64,000 nt of DNA from Rhizobium sp. J15 (GCF_002531825.1 NZ_NWSX01000007.1:1-64000); one strand, 5' to 3'. Positions 1 through 9,481 are shown, numbered from the stretch's first letter. The notes: generated from the sequence alone by a model not told the origin. Numbers and translations are program-made.

Positions 1-540
1 CCTTGACGAGATGCTTTCGGTTTTGGCCCGCGAAGCCGACCTCGAATGGCTGATGATCGACAGTACCGTCGTGCGGGCGCATCAGCATGCGGCAGGCGCT
101 CGCAAAGTCAAAGGGGGGCGGATGCCCAGGGCCTGGGGCGGTCTCGGGGCGGGTTGAGCACCAAAATCCACGCCGCGACCGAGGCGCTTGGGCTTCCAGT
201 CCGTTTGATCGCCAGCCCGGGGCAGCGCAACGACATCGCCTTTGCCCATGAACTCGTTGAGGGCTTCGACGCCGACGCCACCATCGCTGACAAGGGATAT
301 GACGCAGATCATCTCGTCGACAGGATCGACAAGGCCGGAATTGACGTCGTCATCCCATCCAAGCGCAACCGGACAGTCCTGCGCCCTTACGACGTCGATC
401 TCTATAAGGAGCGCAACAAGATCGAACGCTTCTTCAACAAGCTCAAGCAGTTCCGGCGCGTTGCAACCAGATACGACAAGCTCCTCGCCAACTTCATGGG
501 CTTCGTCAAACTCGCTGCTATCGCAATCTGGCTCAAATAG
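1..540 (+). mobile_element. IS5-family (IS427-like) transposase, 3' part, read through a -1 frameshift
   Basis: This is the C-terminal half of a DDE transposase; the 5' end lies outside the window. The first part reads in the frame beginning at base 2 (LDEMLSVLAREADLEW...IDSTVVRAHQH) and would stop at about 152. The rest (RSRGGLSTKIHAATEALG to a TAG at 538-540) is in the frame one base back. The switch falls on a run of three A and six G at 110-118, a classical slippery site. The catalytic triad is visible: Asp codon 59-61, Asp codon 289-291 (IADKGYD) and Glu codon 424-426 (NKIERFFNKLKQFRR). The frameshift is therefore probably programmed, as in other IS5/IS427 elements, rather than decay. 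The element sits just beyond the lpdA terminator, so no gene is visibly broken. I could not define its terminal inverted repeat. Confidence 0.85.
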
Positions 541-570
541 TTAAATCGTCGCTGCGACCTACGATGCGCC

Positions 571-608
571 AAAATTAAAACAGCCGCCTGCCTCGCGGCA
601 AGCGGCTG
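571..608 (-). terminator. Rho-independent terminator of lpdA
   Basis: Stem CAGCCGC/GCGGCTG, extended by TGCC/GGCA around a short loop, at 581-608. On the minus strand it is followed by a T-rich run (complement of 571-580). It lies 26 bases past the lpdA stop and closes the leftward suc-lpdA region. Confidence 0.85.
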
Positions 609-633
609 AACGCTTCATTACGAATATGTAAGA

Positions 634-2040
634 TTACATATGGATTGGCTTGAAGAAGGTCGCGAGCGCCGCTTCCTTCACGGCTTCGGACATCGTCGGA
701 TGCGCATGGCAGGTCCGGCCGAGATCTTCCGACGAACCACCGAATTCCATCAGTACGGCGATCTCGTGGATCATCTCGCCGGCGCCGAAACCGACGATAT
801 GGCCGCCAAGCACGCGGTCGGTTTCCTTGTCGGCGAGGATCTTGACGAAGCCGTCGGTCGCCAGCATCGCGCGGGCGCGGCCGTTCGCCGTGAACGGGAA
901 CTTGCCGACCTTGTAGGCCACACCCGCCGCCTTCAGCTCTTCCTCGGTCTTGCCGACCGAGGCGACTTCCGGCTGAGTATAGACGACGCTCGGAATGACC
1001 TCGTAATTGACGTGGCCATGCTGCCCGGCGAGGATTTCGGCAAGCGCCACGCCTTCGTCTTCCGCCTTGTGCGCCAGCATCGGACCCTTGACCACGTCGC
1101 CGATCGCATAGATGCCGGCGACATTGGTCCTGAAGTGGCCGTCGATCTCGACGCGGCCGCGATTGTCGAGCGCAACACCTGCCTCTTCAAGGCCGAGGCC
1201 TGCCGTATAAGGCTTGCGGCCGGTGGCGATCAGCACGACTTCGGCGTCGAGCGTGACCGTATCACCGCCCTTGACCGGCTCGAAGGTAACCTTGGCGCCC
1301 TTGCCGCCCTTTTCGACACCGGTGACCTTGGCGCCGAGATTGAAATCGATGCCCTGCTTGGCGAGCATGCGCTGGAACTGCTTGGAGACTTCGCCGTCCA
1401 TGCCGCCGAGGATGGTGTCGAGATATTCGACGACGGTGACCTTGGCGCCGAGCCGCGACCAGACCGAGCCAAGCTCGAGGCCGATGACGCCGCCGCCGAC
1501 GACGATCAGCGTTTCCGGAACCTTCTCCAGCGCGATGCCGCCGGTGGACGAGATGATGGTCTTCTCATCGATCTCGACCTGCACGCCCGGAATGCCCGCG
1601 ACGTCGGAGCCGGTGGCGATGACGATGTTCTTACCCTCGATCTCCTGCACCTTGCCGTCCTCGGCGGTGACGGAAACCTTGCCGGCCGAGACGACCTTGC
1701 CGGTGCCCTGGAAGGCGTCGATCTTGTTCTTCTTGAACAGGAAGGCGACGCCGTCGACATTCGACTTCACCGTCGCATCCTTGTGCGCCATCATATTGGC
1801 GAGATTGAGCGTCGGCGCCGGCACGTCGATGCCGAGGGCGCTCAGTCCGTGGCCGGCCTGGTGGAACATCTCGGAAGCATGCAGCAGCGCCTTCGACGGA
1901 ATGCAGCCGACGTTCAGGCAGGTGCCGCCATAGGTCGCGCGCTTTTCGACGACGGCGACCTTGAGGCCGAGCTGGGCTGCCTTGACGGCGCAGACATAGC
2001 CGCCCGGGCCGGTTCCGATAATGATCACATCGTAGGACAT
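634..2040 (-). CDS. lpdA: Dihydrolipoamide dehydrogenase (E3)
   Basis: This 468-residue flavoprotein re-oxidises lipoyl groups of 2-oxo acid dehydrogenases and passes electrons to NAD+. The FAD-binding GTGPGG lies near residue 10. The redox disulfide CLNVGC has Cys41 and Cys46. The NAD-binding GGGVIGLELG is central, and the C-terminal HAHPTMSE supplies the catalytic His/Glu pair. I chose the ATG at 2040 (MSYDVII), where the family starts and where an AAGGG lies upstream; longer forms add unrelated residues. It is the last gene of the leftward suc region, so it probably serves the SucAB complex, though E3 can be shared with pyruvate dehydrogenase. Confidence 0.96.
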   Translation of the reverse strand: MSYDVIIIGTGPGGYVCAVKAAQLGLKVAVVEKRATYGGTCLNVGCIPSKALLHASEMFHQAGHGLSALGIDVPAPTLNLANMMAHKDATVKSNVDGVAFLFKKNKIDAFQGTGKVVSAGKVSVTAEDGKVQEIEGKNIVIATGSDVAGIPGVQVEIDEKTIISSTGGIALEKVPETLIVVGGGVIGLELGSVWSRLGAKVTVVEYLDTILGGMDGEVSKQFQRMLAKQGIDFNLGAKVTGVEKGGKGAKVTFEPVKGGDTVTLDAEVVLIATGRKPYTAGLGLEEAGVALDNRGRVEIDGHFRTNVAGIYAIGDVVKGPMLAHKAEDEGVALAEILAGQHGHVNYEVIPSVVYTQPEVASVGKTEEELKAAGVAYKVGKFPFTANGRARAMLATDGFVKILADKETDRVLGGHIVGFGAGEMIHEIAVLMEFGGSSEDLGRTCHAHPTMSEAVKEAALATFFKPIHM

Positions 2041-2066
2041 TTGCTTTTTCCCTTTGGATTTTTCGT

Positions 2067-2705
2067 TTAGTCGGCCGCGCGCGACAATGCGAGGCGGAAG
2101 CCGAAGCCGACGAGTGCCGCTCCGGTGATGCGGTTGAACCATTTGCCGCTGGCGATGAAGCGGTCACGGATCGCCTTGACCGTGAAGAAGTAGGAGACGC
2201 CGGCAAACCAGGCGACCAGCGCCGCCGCCATGCCGAGGCCGTAGGAGAACTGAATGAGCGCGGGCGTATCGTGATGCACCAGCGTCGAAAACAGCGACAG
2301 GAAGAACAGCACCGGCTTCGGGTTCAGCGCATTGGTGATGAAGCCCATGCCGAGGCATTTCAGCATCGAGACCGGCTTGCGGTCTTCGGCCGTCACCTCG
2401 ATCTCCCGCACGCTGAAGCCAGGCTCGCGGAACGACTTGATGCCGAGATAGACCAGATAGGCGACGCCCGCCCATTTGATCATCGAAAACAGCATCAGCG
2501 ATTTCGACACGATGAGGCCGAGACCGAGGATGGTGTAGCTGATATGGAAGAGCAGGGAAAAGCCCATGCCGAGCCCGGTCATGATGGCGGCGCGGCGCCC
2601 ATGCACGATGCTCTGGCGCAGGATGACGGCGAAATCGGCGCCCGGCACGACTATGAAGATCGAGAAAACGGCCATCAGGCCCATGAATTCGAGAATATAT
2701 TGCAT
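2067..2705 (-). CDS. LysE/RhtB-family amino-acid exporter
   Basis: A 212-residue inner-membrane protein of the LysE translocator family. It has the family length, about six hydrophobic segments and the N-terminal family signature (VVPGADFAVILRQSI). The conserved region around ALNPKPVLFFLSLF in the middle matches LysE proteins. Such proteins export amino acids or their analogues; the substrate cannot be read from sequence. It lies 26 bases upstream of lpdA and 19 bases downstream of an SDR gene on the same strand, so all may be co-transcribed. It is one of three LysE paralogues here (also 37251-37892 and 44057-44698). Confidence 0.88.
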   Translation of the reverse strand: MQYILEFMGLMAVFSIFIVVPGADFAVILRQSIVHGRRAAIMTGLGMGFSLLFHISYTILGLGLIVSKSLMLFSMIKWAGVAYLVYLGIKSFREPGFSVREIEVTAEDRKPVSMLKCLGMGFITNALNPKPVLFFLSLFSTLVHHDTPALIQFSYGLGMAAALVAWFAGVSYFFTVKAIRDRFIASGKWFNRITGAALVGFGFRLALSRAAD

Positions 2706-2724
2706 GCTGTTTTCGCCCTGCCTT

Positions 2725-3477
2725 CTAGCGGCCGCCGCTGACGTTGAGGATCGCGCCGGTTATATAGGAAGCCGATGGAGAGAGAAGATAGAGGATCGCG
2801 TCCGCCACCTCTTCGGCCGAACCCGTGCGCTGCATCGGGATCGACGGCGCCATGTCGCGCGGCCGGTCCGGCAGCCCGCCCGATGCATGGATGTCGGTTT
2901 CGATGATGCCCGGCCTGACGGCGTTCACACGAATGCCTTCCGCCGCCACTTCGCGCGCCAGCCCGACGGTGAATGTATCGATGGCGGCCTTCGAGGCGGC
3001 ATAATCGACATATTGCGCCGGCGAACCGAGGACCGCCGCCATCGACGAGATATTGACGATCGCCCCGCCCTGTCCGCCATGCCGGCTCGACATGCGACGA
3101 ACCGCTTCCGCCGCGCAGAGGATGGAGCCGGTCACATTGACGCGCAGCATGCGTTCGATGCGTTCCACAGACATCTCGTCGACCCGCTGCGGATAATCGA
3201 CGATGCCGGCATTGTTGACGAGCCCGTCGAGCCGGCCGAAATGGCGATCGACGGCAGCAAACATCGAGACGATATCGCCGGCCTTGCCGACATTGCCCTC
3301 GATCGCCATCGCCTCGCCGCCGCTTGCGGCGATCGCCGCGACGACGGCATCGGCAGCCGCGCGGTTGGAGGCGTAGTTCACCGCGACACGCCAGCCCCGG
3401 CGCGCGGCAAGGCGCGAGGCGGCAGCGCCGATGCCCCGGCTGCCGCCGGTCACGAGAACGACAGGTGCACCGCTCAT
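2725..3477 (-). CDS. Short-chain dehydrogenase/reductase
   Basis: A 250-residue classical SDR. It has the cofactor loop TGGSRGIG near the N terminus, NNAG in the middle of the fold, a Ser in NISSMAA, and the catalytic YAASK. These indicate an NAD(P)-dependent oxidoreductase; the substrate is unknown. The C-terminal SASYITGAILNVSGGR is typical of FabG-like members. I start it at the ATG at 3477 (MSGAPVVLVTGG) because this overlaps the stop of the upstream gene as ATGA. A longer reading from 3510 would run into the neighbour. It forms part of the block between sucB and lpdA. Confidence 0.88.
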   Translation of the reverse strand: MSGAPVVLVTGGSRGIGAAASRLAARRGWRVAVNYASNRAAADAVVAAIAASGGEAMAIEGNVGKAGDIVSMFAAVDRHFGRLDGLVNNAGIVDYPQRVDEMSVERIERMLRVNVTGSILCAAEAVRRMSSRHGGQGGAIVNISSMAAVLGSPAQYVDYAASKAAIDTFTVGLAREVAAEGIRVNAVRPGIIETDIHASGGLPDRPRDMAPSIPMQRTGSAEEVADAILYLLSPSASYITGAILNVSGGR

Positions 3478-4004
3478 GTCGCGCATTCCTTGAATGTCAG
3501 CACGTCCCATGGCGCCACGGAAGCCTTGCCTTCCCCCCAGGCGCTGGATTCGCGAATGGCAGGACCAAGGCCGGGCAGCACCAGCCTTTCGGCGGCGGCA
3601 GCGCCCTCGGGCTGCAGATTGTCCATCTCGCCCTTCGCATCCATGCCGTAGACCGCGCCCTGCCAGACTGTGCAGGCATCGAGATCGGCGCCGGTCACGT
3701 CGCCCTCGGGGCAGTTGAACATCAGGATGCCGATGGCGCGCACCGGATCTTCCGACGGCATGACATAGCCTTCCATCACCACCGATGTCTTCAACGCACT
3801 GACCTTGAACTGGTTGCTGGCGGCAGCCGACGAAGAATTCAGCGGTGCAAAACGCAGTTCATAGGCGCCGTCGCGATCGATATAGACGGCCCGCTCCTGC
3901 TTGCAGTCGGCGCCGAAGGCGCTCACGGGAATGCCGAAAACCGCAGCCGCGGCGATTGCCGCCACACCTTTCCGGCCCGCGGAGATACCGATCCAACCGC
4001 TCAT
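3474..4004 (-). CDS. Secreted protein of unknown function
   Basis: A 176-residue protein with a likely Sec signal (hydrophobic residues about 13-31, cleavage near SAFGA). The mature part holds three to four cysteines (ADCKQE, FNCPEG, DACTVW, KECAT), suggesting periplasmic disulfides. I do not recognise the family. Its start overlaps the stop of the DUF4241 gene as ATGA, and its own stop overlaps the SDR start in the same way. These three are therefore translationally coupled. The pairing of two secreted proteins suggests they act together outside the cytoplasm, but nothing shows how. Confidence 0.75.
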   Translation of the reverse strand: MSGWIGISAGRKGVAAIAAAAVFGIPVSAFGADCKQERAVYIDRDGAYELRFAPLNSSSAAASNQFKVSALKTSVVMEGYVMPSEDPVRAIGILMFNCPEGDVTGADLDACTVWQGAVYGMDAKGEMDNLQPEGAAAAERLVLPGLGPAIRESSAWGEGKASVAPWDVLTFKECAT

Positions 4005-4750
4005 TGCAGCTTCGGCTCCCTTCGCCCGTCGGCATTCTCGATCACAGCGAAATCCGTCAGCAGCATCAGCGCGCGGCCGTCCCTGTCGAGCCCCCAGAAA
4101 ACCGGATAGATGCCGTCGCCCCAGCCGCTCCAGAACACCGCGACATTGCCCTTCTTGCCGGCGACCGGCCGGTGCAGCGCATAGATGCTCTTGTTGGCGT
4201 CGAGATCGGCAGCCAGCACGTCGTCATAATAATTGATGTCTGCATCCGGCTTTTGCGCCTGAACCTGCGCTTGACGCTCATCGATCAGATCGAGCGTCTG
4301 CGCATCCATGTAGCAGCCGACACCGGCGTCGACGGGATAGCCGAAGATCTCGTCGTCCTTCAGCGTTGCCGGATCTTGTCCGGGCAAAACGGCAAGCTCC
4401 CAATGATCCGGCTTGCCCTCGGCAAACCGCATGCTGGCGGCGGCAATGCGCCCGAAGGCCTGATAGAGCGTCACCGGATAATCGCCCGGTGCAACCGTTC
4501 TTGCGAGCGCCGGCCGATCGGGTTGGGCGAGTGGATCGGCCGCGACGATGCGCCCCGAGGTCAGCTCGACATTGCCCATGTGGATCACGCCGATCGAGCG
4601 TGCGGAAAGCTCTGCGTCGCCAAGCGCCACCAGATCGAAATTGCTGATGGCCTTGCCGACATCCCAGCCAGCGGCCGATGCGGAGACCGGAGCATGCGCG
4701 GCGGCAGCGCAAAAAAGAAAGCGCGCCGCTCGCAAGATCCCGTTCCGCAT
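4001..4750 (-). CDS. Secreted DUF4241-type protein
   Basis: A 249-residue protein with a signal peptide (residues about 1-27, ending near SASAAG). The C-terminal half, with VFWSGWGDGIYPVFWGLDRDG followed by a LLTDF strand, matches my memory of DUF4241 proteins, whose function is unknown. GYPVDAGVGCYMD in the middle is also typical of that family. The gene starts 11 bases after the sucB stop and overlaps the next gene by four bases. It therefore sits inside the suc-to-lpdA transcription unit, although nothing ties it to 2-oxoglutarate metabolism. Confidence 0.7.
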   Translation of the reverse strand: MRNGILRAARFLFCAAAAHAPVSASAAGWDVGKAISNFDLVALGDAELSARSIGVIHMGNVELTSGRIVAADPLAQPDRPALARTVAPGDYPVTLYQAFGRIAAASMRFAEGKPDHWELAVLPGQDPATLKDDEIFGYPVDAGVGCYMDAQTLDLIDERQAQVQAQKPDADINYYDDVLAADLDANKSIYALHRPVAGKKGNVAVFWSGWGDGIYPVFWGLDRDGRALMLLTDFAVIENADGRREPKLQ

Positions 4751-4761
4751 CGAAGCGCTCC

Positions 4762-6012
4762 TTAGAGATCGAGAACCAGACGTTCCGGATCTTCGAGGCT
4801 CTCCTTGACGCGCACGAGGAAGGTAACCGCTTCCTTACCGTCGACGATGCGGTGATCGTAGGACAGCGCCAGATACATCATCGGGCGGATGACGACCTGG
4901 CCGCCGATCGCGACCGGCCGCTCCTGGATCTTGTGCATGCCGAGAATGCCGGACTGCGGTGCATTGAGGATCGGCGAGGACATCAGCGAGCCGTAGACGC
5001 CGCCGTTCGAGATGGTGAAGGTGCCGCCCTGCATGTCGGCCATCGAAAGCTGGCCGTCGCGAGCTGCCTTGCCGAGGCGGCCGATTTCCTTTTCGATCTC
5101 GGCGATCGACATCTGGTCGGCATCGCGCACGATCGGAACCACGAGACCCTTGTCGGTGCCGACGGCAACGCCGATGTGGCAGTAGTTCTTGTAGATGATG
5201 TCGGTGCCGTCGATCTCGGCGTTCACAGCCGGCAGTTCCTTCAGCGCATGCGTCACGGCCTTGGTGAAGAAGCCCATGAAGCCGAGCTTGACGCCGTGCT
5301 TCTTCTCGAAGATGTCCTTGTACCTGTTGCGCAGGTCCATGACCGCCTTCATGTCCACCTCGTTATAGGTGGTCAGCATGGCGGCAGTGTTCTGCGCATC
5401 CTTGAGGCGCTTGGCGATCGTCTGGCGCAGGCGCGTCATCTTCACCCGCTCTTCGCGCGAGGCATCCTCGACCGTCGACGGACCGCGCGCAGCGACAGGC
5501 GCTGCTGCGGGTGCTGCCGCCGGAGCGGAAATGCCCTTGGCGACGGCGGCGATGACATCACCCTTCAGAACCTGGCCGCGTTTGCCGCTGCCGTCGACCT
5601 GATCGGCGGAAAGGTTGTTTTCAGCCAGCATCTTCGAAGCCGCCGGAGCCGGCGGCATGGTGGAGACGGAGGCGCTCGACGACGATGCCGCAGCCGCAGC
5701 GGCGGGCGCGGCAGGTGCCGGAGCAGCAGGAGCGGCGGCCGGTGCGGCAGCAGCCGGCGCGGCGGCAGCAGCTGCGCCTTCGGCGATCTGGCCGAGCAGC
5801 GCCCCGAGGCCGACGGTTTCGCCGGCGGCGGCGACGATTTCGGAAAGCGTGCCGGACGTGGGCGCGGGAACTTCGATGGTCACCTTATCGGTTTCAAGCT
5901 CGAGAATCGGCTCGTCGGCCTTGATGGCGTCGCCGACCTTCTTGAACCAGGTGCCGACGGTTGCCTCGCTGACGGATTCACCGAGAGTTGGAACGCGGAT
6001 TTCTGTGGCCAT
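4762..6012 (-). CDS. sucB: 2-oxoglutarate dehydrogenase E2 (dihydrolipoyl succinyltransferase)
   Basis: A 416-residue core subunit that transfers the succinyl group from lipoamide to CoA. An N-terminal lipoyl domain carries the lipoylated Lys43 in [11 protein letters not shown] long Ala/Pro linker (about residues 78-120) follows, then a peripheral-subunit binding domain ([19 protein letters not shown]). The C-terminal catalytic domain has HRIVDGKEA with the active-site His and Asp. ATG at 6012 (MATEIRVP) is the family start. It lies 39 bases downstream of the small YciI-like gene that separates it from sucA. Confidence 0.96.
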   Translation of the reverse strand: MATEIRVPTLGESVSEATVGTWFKKVGDAIKADEPILELETDKVTIEVPAPTSGTLSEIVAAAGETVGLGALLGQIAEGAAAAAAPAAAAPAAAPAAPAPAAPAAAAAASSSSASVSTMPPAPAASKMLAENNLSADQVDGSGKRGQVLKGDVIAAVAKGISAPAAAPAAAPVAARGPSTVEDASREERVKMTRLRQTIAKRLKDAQNTAAMLTTYNEVDMKAVMDLRNRYKDIFEKKHGVKLGFMGFFTKAVTHALKELPAVNAEIDGTDIIYKNYCHIGVAVGTDKGLVVPIVRDADQMSIAEIEKEIGRLGKAARDGQLSMADMQGGTFTISNGGVYGSLMSSPILNAPQSGILGMHKIQERPVAIGGQVVIRPMMYLALSYDHRIVDGKEAVTFLVRVKESLEDPERLVLDL

Positions 6013-6051
6013 TGTTCAAATCCTGATTTCGTGTGTTTTCGTTTAAACGTT

Positions 6052-6360
6052 TCAGACGGCGGGCGGCCGCAAGATGATCGAGGGCATCGGCAGGATATCG
6101 AAGTGGAAGCCGAAGCCGGAAGCGATGATCGGATCGTTATCGGCAAGAGCCTGCGCCGCCGCCTGATCCTCGACCTCGACGACTGCCATGCCCCAGGCGC
6201 CTTCCCCCTCGAAGACGGGGCCGACCGTCACGGCCGATCCCGCAAGGGCGTTGCGATGCCAGTATTCGACATGGCGTTTCATCGCTGCCATTTCCTCTCC
6301 GGTCCCGTCATGCGGGAAAGTGGGGCGCGGCGGCTGCAGTCGCAGAAAGAAGTAAGCCAT
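6052..6360 (-). CDS. YciI-like (YCII domain) protein between sucA and sucB
   Basis: A 102-residue ferredoxin-fold protein. It has the YCII pattern: MAYFFLRLQPPRPTF, an HVEYWHRNALAG helix, GPVFEGEGAWGMAVVEV, then a DNDPIIASGFGFHFDILPM strand. YciI proteins are small possible enzymes or regulators of largely unknown role. The ATG at 6360 follows a strong GGGAGG; the longer form from 6393 would overlap sucA. The start lies only 16 bases after the sucA stop, so it is co-transcribed with sucA and sucB. A second YCII gene is at 20840-21133. Confidence 0.85.
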   Translation of the reverse strand: MAYFFLRLQPPRPTFPHDGTGEEMAAMKRHVEYWHRNALAGSAVTVGPVFEGEGAWGMAVVEVEDQAAAQALADNDPIIASGFGFHFDILPMPSIILRPPAV

Positions 6361-6376
6361 CACGCCCTCCCTTGTT

Positions 6377-9361
6377 TTAGCCGCCCAACGCATCCTCGAG
6401 GAATGCCGAAAGCTGCGACAGATGCTTGGACATCAGGCCTGTTGCCGGCGAGGCGGCGGCCGGACGGCCGGTGTAGCGGACGCGCTGGTACTTCGCATCG
6501 ATATGGGCGAGCACCCATTCGAGGAACGGGTCGATGAACGACCATGCGCCCATGTTCTTCGGCTCTTCCTGGCACCAGACCATCTCGGCGTGGCGGAAGC
6601 GCGACAGCTCGTTGATGAGCGCCTTTGCCGGGAACGGATAGAGCTGCTCGACGCGCAGCAGATAGATGTCGTCGATGCCGCGCTTTTCACGCTCTTCCAG
6701 CAGATCGTAGTAGACCTTGCCGGAGCACATGACGACGCGGCGGATCTTGCTGTCCTTCTGCAGCTTGATCGGACCGTCCTTGATCACCTCGGCGTCGTCC
6801 CAGAGAAGGCGATGGAAGGCGGATTCGCCGGCCAGTTCGGCAAGCGTCGAGACTGCCCGCTTGTGGCGCAGCAGCGACTTCGGCGTCATCAGGATCAGCG
6901 GCTTGCGGAAGTCGCGCTTCAGCTGCCGGCGCAGGATGTGGAAGTAGTTCGCCGGCGTCGTGACGTTGGCAACCTGCATGTTGTCTTCCGCACAGAGCTG
7001 CAGGAAGCGTTCCAGGCGGGCCGAAGAGTGCTCCGGACCCTGGCCCTCATAGCCGTGCGGCAGCAGGCAGACGAGGCCCGACATGCGCAGCCACTTGCGT
7101 TCGCCCGACGAGATGAACTGGTCGAAGACCACCTGCGCGCCGTTGGCAAAGTCGCCGAACTGGGCTTCCCAGAGCGTCAGCGCATTCGGACGGGCGAGCG
7201 AATAGCCATATTCGAAACCGAGGACAGCCTCTTCCGAAAGCATCGAATTGATGACTTCGTAACGGGCCTGCGTCGGCGCCAGGTTGGCGAGCGGGATGTA
7301 GCGTTCTTCGGTCTCCTGATCGTAGAGAACCGAGTGACGCTGCGAGAAGGTGCCGCGTTCGCAATCCTGTCCGGACAGACGGATCTTGTGGCCTTCGACG
7401 ACGAGCGAGCCGAACGCAAGCGCTTCCGCCATCGCCCAGTCGAGGCCTTCGCCGCTCTGGATCATGTTGGAGCGGTTTTCCATGAAGCGCTGGATCGTGC
7501 GATGGGCGTTGAAGCCCGCCGGGATCTCGGAGAGCTTGCGGCCGATCTCCTTCAGCGTCTTCATCGGCACGGCGGTCTTGCCGCGGCGCTGTTCGTCCTG
7601 ATTGTCGGCCGTGCGCAGGCCGGACCACTCGCCGTCCAGCCAGTCGGCCTTGTTCGGCTTGTAGTGCTGGCCGGCGTCGAATTCCTGTTCGAGATGGGCG
7701 CGCCAGTCGGCCTTCATCTTCTCGACTTCGCCGTCCGTCAGCAGGCCTTCGCGAACCAGACGTTCCGCGTAGAGCTGCAGGACCGTCTTGTGGCCACGGA
7801 TGACCTTGTACATCTTCGGCTGCGTGAAGGATGGTTCGTCGCCTTCGTTGTGGCCGTAGCGGCGGTAGCAGAACATGTCGAGCACCACGGGCTTGTGGAA
7901 CTTCATGCGGAATTCGGTCGCGATCTTGGCCGCGTAGACGACCGCTTCCGGATCGTCGCCGTTGACGTGCAGGATCGGCGCCTCGATCATCTTGGCGACG
8001 TCGGACGGATAGGGCGACGAGCGGGAGAAGGCGGGGTTCGTGGTGAAGCCGATCTGGTTGTTGATGATGACGTGCATCGTGCCGGCGACGCGGTGACCGC
8101 GCAGACCGGAAAGGCCGAGGATTTCGGCGATGACGCCTTGGCCGGCAAAAGCTGCGTCACCATGGATCAGCAGCGGCAGCACCTTTGCACGTTCGGACAG
8201 CGGAATGATGTCGCCATCCCATACCGTCGCGCTCATGTCCTGCTTGGCGCGGGCCTTGCCCATGACGACCGGATCGACGATTTCGAGATGCGACGGGTTC
8301 GCCGTCAGCGAGACGTGCACCTTGTTGCCGTCGAATTCGCGGTCCGAGGAGGCGCCGAGATGGTACTTGACGTCGCCGGAGCCTTCGACCTCGTCAGGCG
8401 CGTAGGAGCCGCCCTTGAACTCGTGGAAGATGGCGCGGTGCGGCTTGCCCATGACCTGGGACAGCACGTTCAGGCGGCCGCGATGGGCCATGCCGAAGAC
8501 GGCTTCCTTGAGGCCAAGATGGCCGCCGCGCTTCAGGATCTGTTCGAGCGCGGGGATCAGCGATTCACCGCCGTCGAGGCCGAAGCGCTTGGTGCCCTTG
8601 AACTTGACGTCGAGGAACTGCTCGTAACCTTCGGCTTCGACCAGCTTGGAGAGGATCGCCTTCTTGCCTTCAGCAGAGAAGGCAACGCCCTTATCGGGGC
8701 CTTCGATGCGTTCCTGGATCCATGCCTTCTCCTCAGGATTGGAGATATGCATGAATTCGACGCCGAGCGTCGAGCAGTAGGTGCGCTCGAGGATCTCGAT
8801 CATCTCGCGGATCGTCGCGTATTCGAGGCCGAGAACGTTGTCGATGAAGATCTTGCGGTCGTAATCGGCTGATGTGAAGCCGTAATTTTCCGGCGACAGC
8901 TCGCGATAGTCGTCGACGGCAGCGGCGATGCCGAGCGGGTCCAGCTTGGCATGCAGGTGGCCGCGCATGCGGTAGGCGCGGATCATCATGATGGCGCGGA
9001 CGGAATCGCGCGTCGCCTGCAGCACGTCGGTAGTGTCGGCGGGCTTGCCTTCGGCTACGGCCTTCGCCTTCACCTTGGTCTCGATCACCTTCTCGACGAT
9101 GCCCCAGTCGCCGTCGAGAGCCGATACCAGATCGCCGGCGGCTGCCAGAGGCCAGTTCTTCTTGCGCCAGGAAGCACCCTTGGCCGCCTTCTTCACATCG
9201 GCAGGATCTTCTTCCAGCGCCTTGAAGAAGGTGCGCCACTGATCGTCCACCGACGCCGGATCCTCTTCGTAGCGCGCATAGAGCTGCTCGATATAGGCCG
9301 CGTTGGCGCCATCCAGAAACGAGGTGATCTGAAACTGCTCGTTGGCTTCTTGCCGTGCCAT
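6377..9361 (-). CDS. sucA: 2-oxoglutarate dehydrogenase E1 component
   Basis: A 994-residue thiamine-diphosphate enzyme that decarboxylates 2-oxoglutarate and succinylates the E2 lipoyl group. Family landmarks are the N-terminal E2-contact segment (FLDGANAAYIEQLYARYEED), the GMAHRGRLNVL block, the TPP-binding region ending INNQIGFTT, and RRYGHNEGDEP. The C-terminal transketolase-like half includes LPHGYEGQGPEHSSAR. I start it at the ATG at 9361 (MARQEANEQFQ), as in rhizobial SucA; the upstream extension is not family-like. It is separated from sucD by 168 bases containing a hairpin. Confidence 0.96.
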   Translation of the reverse strand: MARQEANEQFQITSFLDGANAAYIEQLYARYEEDPASVDDQWRTFFKALEEDPADVKKAAKGASWRKKNWPLAAAGDLVSALDGDWGIVEKVIETKVKAKAVAEGKPADTTDVLQATRDSVRAIMMIRAYRMRGHLHAKLDPLGIAAAVDDYRELSPENYGFTSADYDRKIFIDNVLGLEYATIREMIEILERTYCSTLGVEFMHISNPEEKAWIQERIEGPDKGVAFSAEGKKAILSKLVEAEGYEQFLDVKFKGTKRFGLDGGESLIPALEQILKRGGHLGLKEAVFGMAHRGRLNVLSQVMGKPHRAIFHEFKGGSYAPDEVEGSGDVKYHLGASSDREFDGNKVHVSLTANPSHLEIVDPVVMGKARAKQDMSATVWDGDIIPLSERAKVLPLLIHGDAAFAGQGVIAEILGLSGLRGHRVAGTMHVIINNQIGFTTNPAFSRSSPYPSDVAKMIEAPILHVNGDDPEAVVYAAKIATEFRMKFHKPVVLDMFCYRRYGHNEGDEPSFTQPKMYKVIRGHKTVLQLYAERLVREGLLTDGEVEKMKADWRAHLEQEFDAGQHYKPNKADWLDGEWSGLRTADNQDEQRRGKTAVPMKTLKEIGRKLSEIPAGFNAHRTIQRFMENRSNMIQSGEGLDWAMAEALAFGSLVVEGHKIRLSGQDCERGTFSQRHSVLYDQETEERYIPLANLAPTQARYEVINSMLSEEAVLGFEYGYSLARPNALTLWEAQFGDFANGAQVVFDQFISSGERKWLRMSGLVCLLPHGYEGQGPEHSSARLERFLQLCAEDNMQVANVTTPANYFHILRRQLKRDFRKPLILMTPKSLLRHKRAVSTLAELAGESAFHRLLWDDAEVIKDGPIKLQKDSKIRRVVMCSGKVYYDLLEEREKRGIDDIYLLRVEQLYPFPAKALINELSRFRHAEMVWCQEEPKNMGAWSFIDPFLEWVLAHIDAKYQRVRYTGRPAAASPATGLMSKHLSQLSAFLEDALGG

Positions 9362-9481
9362 GGTGATATGCGAACGCTTCCGTCCGCCTCCTGACTTTGA
9401 TGAATTTGCCGGCTTGATCACCGGCTGCCGCATTCCGATTGCCGCCTGTCCGCGGCGCATCTGCTGGTCTCGTGTACTAGG

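Noticed and set aside
640..2070. Long open frame antisense to lpdA
   Set aside because: It mirrors codon bias of a certain gene on the other strand; no family features. The same holds for the long antisense frames over sucA, sucCD, sdhA, typA and acnA.
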